64,000 bases of DNA from Bacteroides thetaiotaomicron VPI-5482. GTDB lineage: Bacteria; Bacteroidota; Bacteroidia; Bacteroidales; Bacteroidaceae. The notes under the pieces were generated by a model. It was not told the origin of the DNA, searched no databases, and was given only the letters and a program-made list of their open reading frames with translations. This document shows positions 62,609 to 64,000 of the stretch, piece by piece. A program made the position numbers and the translations under genes. Numbering within the stretch: position 1 is the stretch's first letter; the number at the start of each line of letters is the position of its first letter. Location of the stretch: positions 4,526,001 to 4,590,000 of the forward strand of contig NC_004663.1 of the NCBI RefSeq assembly GCF_000011065.1, written 5' to 3'.

Positions 62609-63657
62609 AACAAATCTAAATAAATCCCGATAGCCTCTTCTATCTCTTTCAGCATAATATACTCTTCGGCTGTATGTGAACGTGAAGAGCGTCCCGGACC
62701 GATCTTTACCGACGCAAAGGACATCAATGCCTGATCTGACAAAGTCGGGGAACCGAAAGGTATGCGTCCCATCTTCACCGCTTTCTGTACGAACGGATGT
62801 TTCTCATCAATTCGTGAAGAGTTGAGGCGGAACGAGCGGGCTTTCGCATCGCAGGCTATATGCTTTCTGATCTCTGCAAATAAATCTTCGTTGGAGTAAA
62901 GTTCGTTGCTTCGGATATCAACAACAAATGTACATTTATCGGGAACTACATTGTGCTGAGTGCCTGCATTGATGACCGTAACGCTCATTTTTACCGGTCC
63001 GAGTAAAGGTGATTCTTTCTCGAAACGATAATCACGGAACCAGGCGATATCGTTCAATACCTTATAAATGGCATTATCTCCTTCATCGCGTGCGGCATGT
63101 CCGGCTTTTCCCGTAGCAGTTACATCCAGTACCATCAACCCCTTTTCGGCAATGGCAGGTTGCATCTCCGTAGGTTCGCCTACGATAGCGAATGAAACAG
63201 GGGGTAACCCCGGTAATACACTTTCAATTCCCTCCTTACCCGAAACTTCTTCTTCGCAGGAAGCCAGATAGATGAGATTGTAATTTTGAGAAGTGCGACA
63301 TAGTTGCAGGAACACCTGTAAGAGCGAAACAACACTGGCTCCGGCGTCGTTACTGCCCAATCCGTATAATTTACCGTTTTCCTCGCGGGGTGTGAAAGGG
63401 TCTTTGCGCCAGCCATTTACGGGTTTTACCGTGTCGATATGAGAATTGAGCAGGATTGTCGGCTTTTTAAGGTCGAACATAGGACTGAGGCACCAAACAT
63501 TGTTTCCCTTGCGTCCGGTCTGCATCCCTTCGGCTTCGATATAATTTTGCAGGAAATCAGCGGCTTGCGTCTCTTCCCGACTGATGGACGGAATGCTGAT
63601 TAGTGATTTCAACAGGCTTACAGCTTCGGCTGTCATGGTTGGAATATCGTATTTCAT
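62590..63657 (-). CDS. M20 family metallohydrolase, ArgE/DapE-like
   Basis: 355 aa from ATG 63657; an upstream TTG frame would place the promoter inside the gene. Di-zinc M20 motifs: LNSHIDTVKPV (His, Asp), GSNDAGASV (Asp), CEEEVSGKEG (Glu pair), GEPTEM and C-terminal SRSHTAEEYI (His); the dimerisation domain lies between. In Bacteroides the close relatives are N-acetyl- or N-succinyl-ornithine deacetylases of arginine synthesis; that is the likely role, but the neighbours do not confirm it. Confidence 0.88.
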   Translation of the reverse strand: MKYDIPTMTAEAVSLLKSLISIPSISREETQAADFLQNYIEAEGMQTGRKGNNVWCLSPMFDLKKPTILLNSHIDTVKPVNGWRKDPFTPREENGKLYGLGSNDAGASVVSLLQVFLQLCRTSQNYNLIYLASCEEEVSGKEGIESVLPGLPPVSFAIVGEPTEMQPAIAEKGLMVLDVTATGKAGHAARDEGDNAIYKVLNDIAWFRDYRFEKESPLLGPVKMSVTVINAGTQHNVVPDKCTFVVDIRSNELYSNEDLFAEIRKHIACDAKARSFRLNSSRIDEKHPFVQKAVKMGRIPFGSPTLSDQALMSFASVKIGPGRSSRSHTAEEYIMLKEIEEAIGIYLDLLDGLKL

Positions 63658-63692
63658 ATACAAACTTGTTAATTTAGAGCTTAATATTTGCA

Positions 63693-63741
63693 CAAAGATA
63701 CTCGTTTTGCGCAATAGTTTCAAATAAAACTAATACCTTTG
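63693..63741. promoter_or_regulatory. Divergent promoters of the M20 and acyl-CoA synthetase genes
   Basis: Minus strand: TTTG (63721-63724), 20-nt spacer, TATCTTTG (63693-63700), a full Bacteroides consensus 36 nt before the M20 ATG. Plus strand: TACCTTTG (63734-63741), 25 nt before the synthetase ATG, with TTTG at 63706-63709. The two promoters interleave, so they may compete. Confidence 0.7.
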
Positions 63742-63766
63742 TACCATATTTATCAATACAAAGAGT

Positions 63767-64000
63767 ATGACTTATCATCATTTATCTGTCTTGGTCCACC
63801 GTCAGGCTGAAAAGTATGGCGACAGGGTAGCATTGAGATACCGCGACTATGAGACAGCACAATGGATTCCGATTACCTGGAATCAATTCTCCGGAACTGT
63901 ACGACAGGCTGCTAATGCTTTCGTTGCGCTAGGAGTGGAGGAACAAGAGAATATCGGTATTTTTTCACAGAATAAACCTGAATGGTTCTATGTCGATTTC
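63767..64000 (+). CDS. Long-chain fatty-acid-CoA ligase, 5' part
   Basis: The first 78 codons from ATG 63767 run off the window. The start (HHLSVLVHRQAEKYGDRVAL, then ITWNQFSG, AFVALGVEEQENIGIFSQN and KPEWFYVDF) matches the N-terminus of AMP-forming acyl-CoA synthetases of the FadD type. Adenylation motifs lie beyond the window. Confidence 0.8.
   Translation, partial: MTYHHLSVLVHRQAEKYGDRVALRYRDYETAQWIPITWNQFSGTVRQAANAFVALGVEEQENIGIFSQNKPEWFYVDF

Noticed and set aside
62590..63723. 377-residue start for the M20 protein
   Set aside because: The TTG start at 63723 lies upstream of a consensus promoter (TATCTTTG at 63693-63700), so ATG 63657 is preferred.

Overview
The window looks like a chromosomal segment of a gut Bacteroides species. 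The evidence is a SusC/SusD pair with an ECF sigma/FecR-type anti-sigma pair, many secreted glycoside hydrolases with Bacteroidota lipoprotein signals, weak Shine-Dalgarno context, and several TAnnTTTG promoter -7 boxes. No rRNA, tRNA, IS transposase or CRISPR array was seen.

Layout. 1-4.9 kb: the end of an unidentified gene, a large MG2-domain surface protein (minus strand) and three small plus-strand genes. 4.9-15.7 kb: a carbohydrate-enzyme cluster with a DUF4965 'glutaminase-like' protein, GH2, GH115, GH43 and a double-GH43 protein. 15.9-27.4 kb: the core of a polysaccharide utilisation locus (PUL), with ECF sigma, FecR, SusC, SusD, a lipoprotein GH76 and two LamG-like lipoproteins. 27.6-44.1 kb: its enzyme arm, with a non-lipoprotein GH76, an unassigned GH42-like protein, a second DUF4965 protein, GH92, GH125, aldose 1-epimerase, a second GH92 lacking the usual acid, a GH127-type (DUF1680) protein and a second, near-identical epimerase. 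GH76 + GH92 + GH125 is the set known for fungal alpha-mannan. GH115, GH43, GH2 and GH127 suggest a target also carrying uronate and pentose, or a second substrate.

44.1-61.3 kb: a visibly AT-richer accessory stretch. It holds two loci in which an O-antigen-ligase-like (Wzy_C) membrane protein with a TPR tail sits beside small secreted lipoproteins. It also holds several lipoprotein + small membrane protein pairs with overlapping or abutting stop/start codons, tandem small membrane proteins (one frameshifted at an AT dinucleotide tract), a membrane-anchored HTH protein, a transglutaminase-like gene split by one in-frame TAG, and a third DUF4965 protein with a doubled jelly-roll insert. Dispersed, inverted and tandem repeats mark the intergenic gaps. 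This is the best candidate for an undescribed system: dedicated glycosyl ligases acting on neighbouring lipoproteins, or an antagonism/immunity cassette.

61.4-64 kb: an AAA/DUF4143 ATPase behind a 42-bp perfect palindrome, an ArgE/DapE-type M20 hydrolase (minus), and the start of a long-chain acyl-CoA synthetase transcribed divergently from it.

How the PUL should work (inference from known Bacteroides PULs): surface GH76 and LamG lipoproteins bind and cut the mannan backbone, SusCD imports fragments, and GH76, GH92 and GH125 finish digestion in the periplasm. Epimerases equilibrate released sugar anomers. Import is sensed through the SusC STN domain, FecR and the ECF sigma factor.
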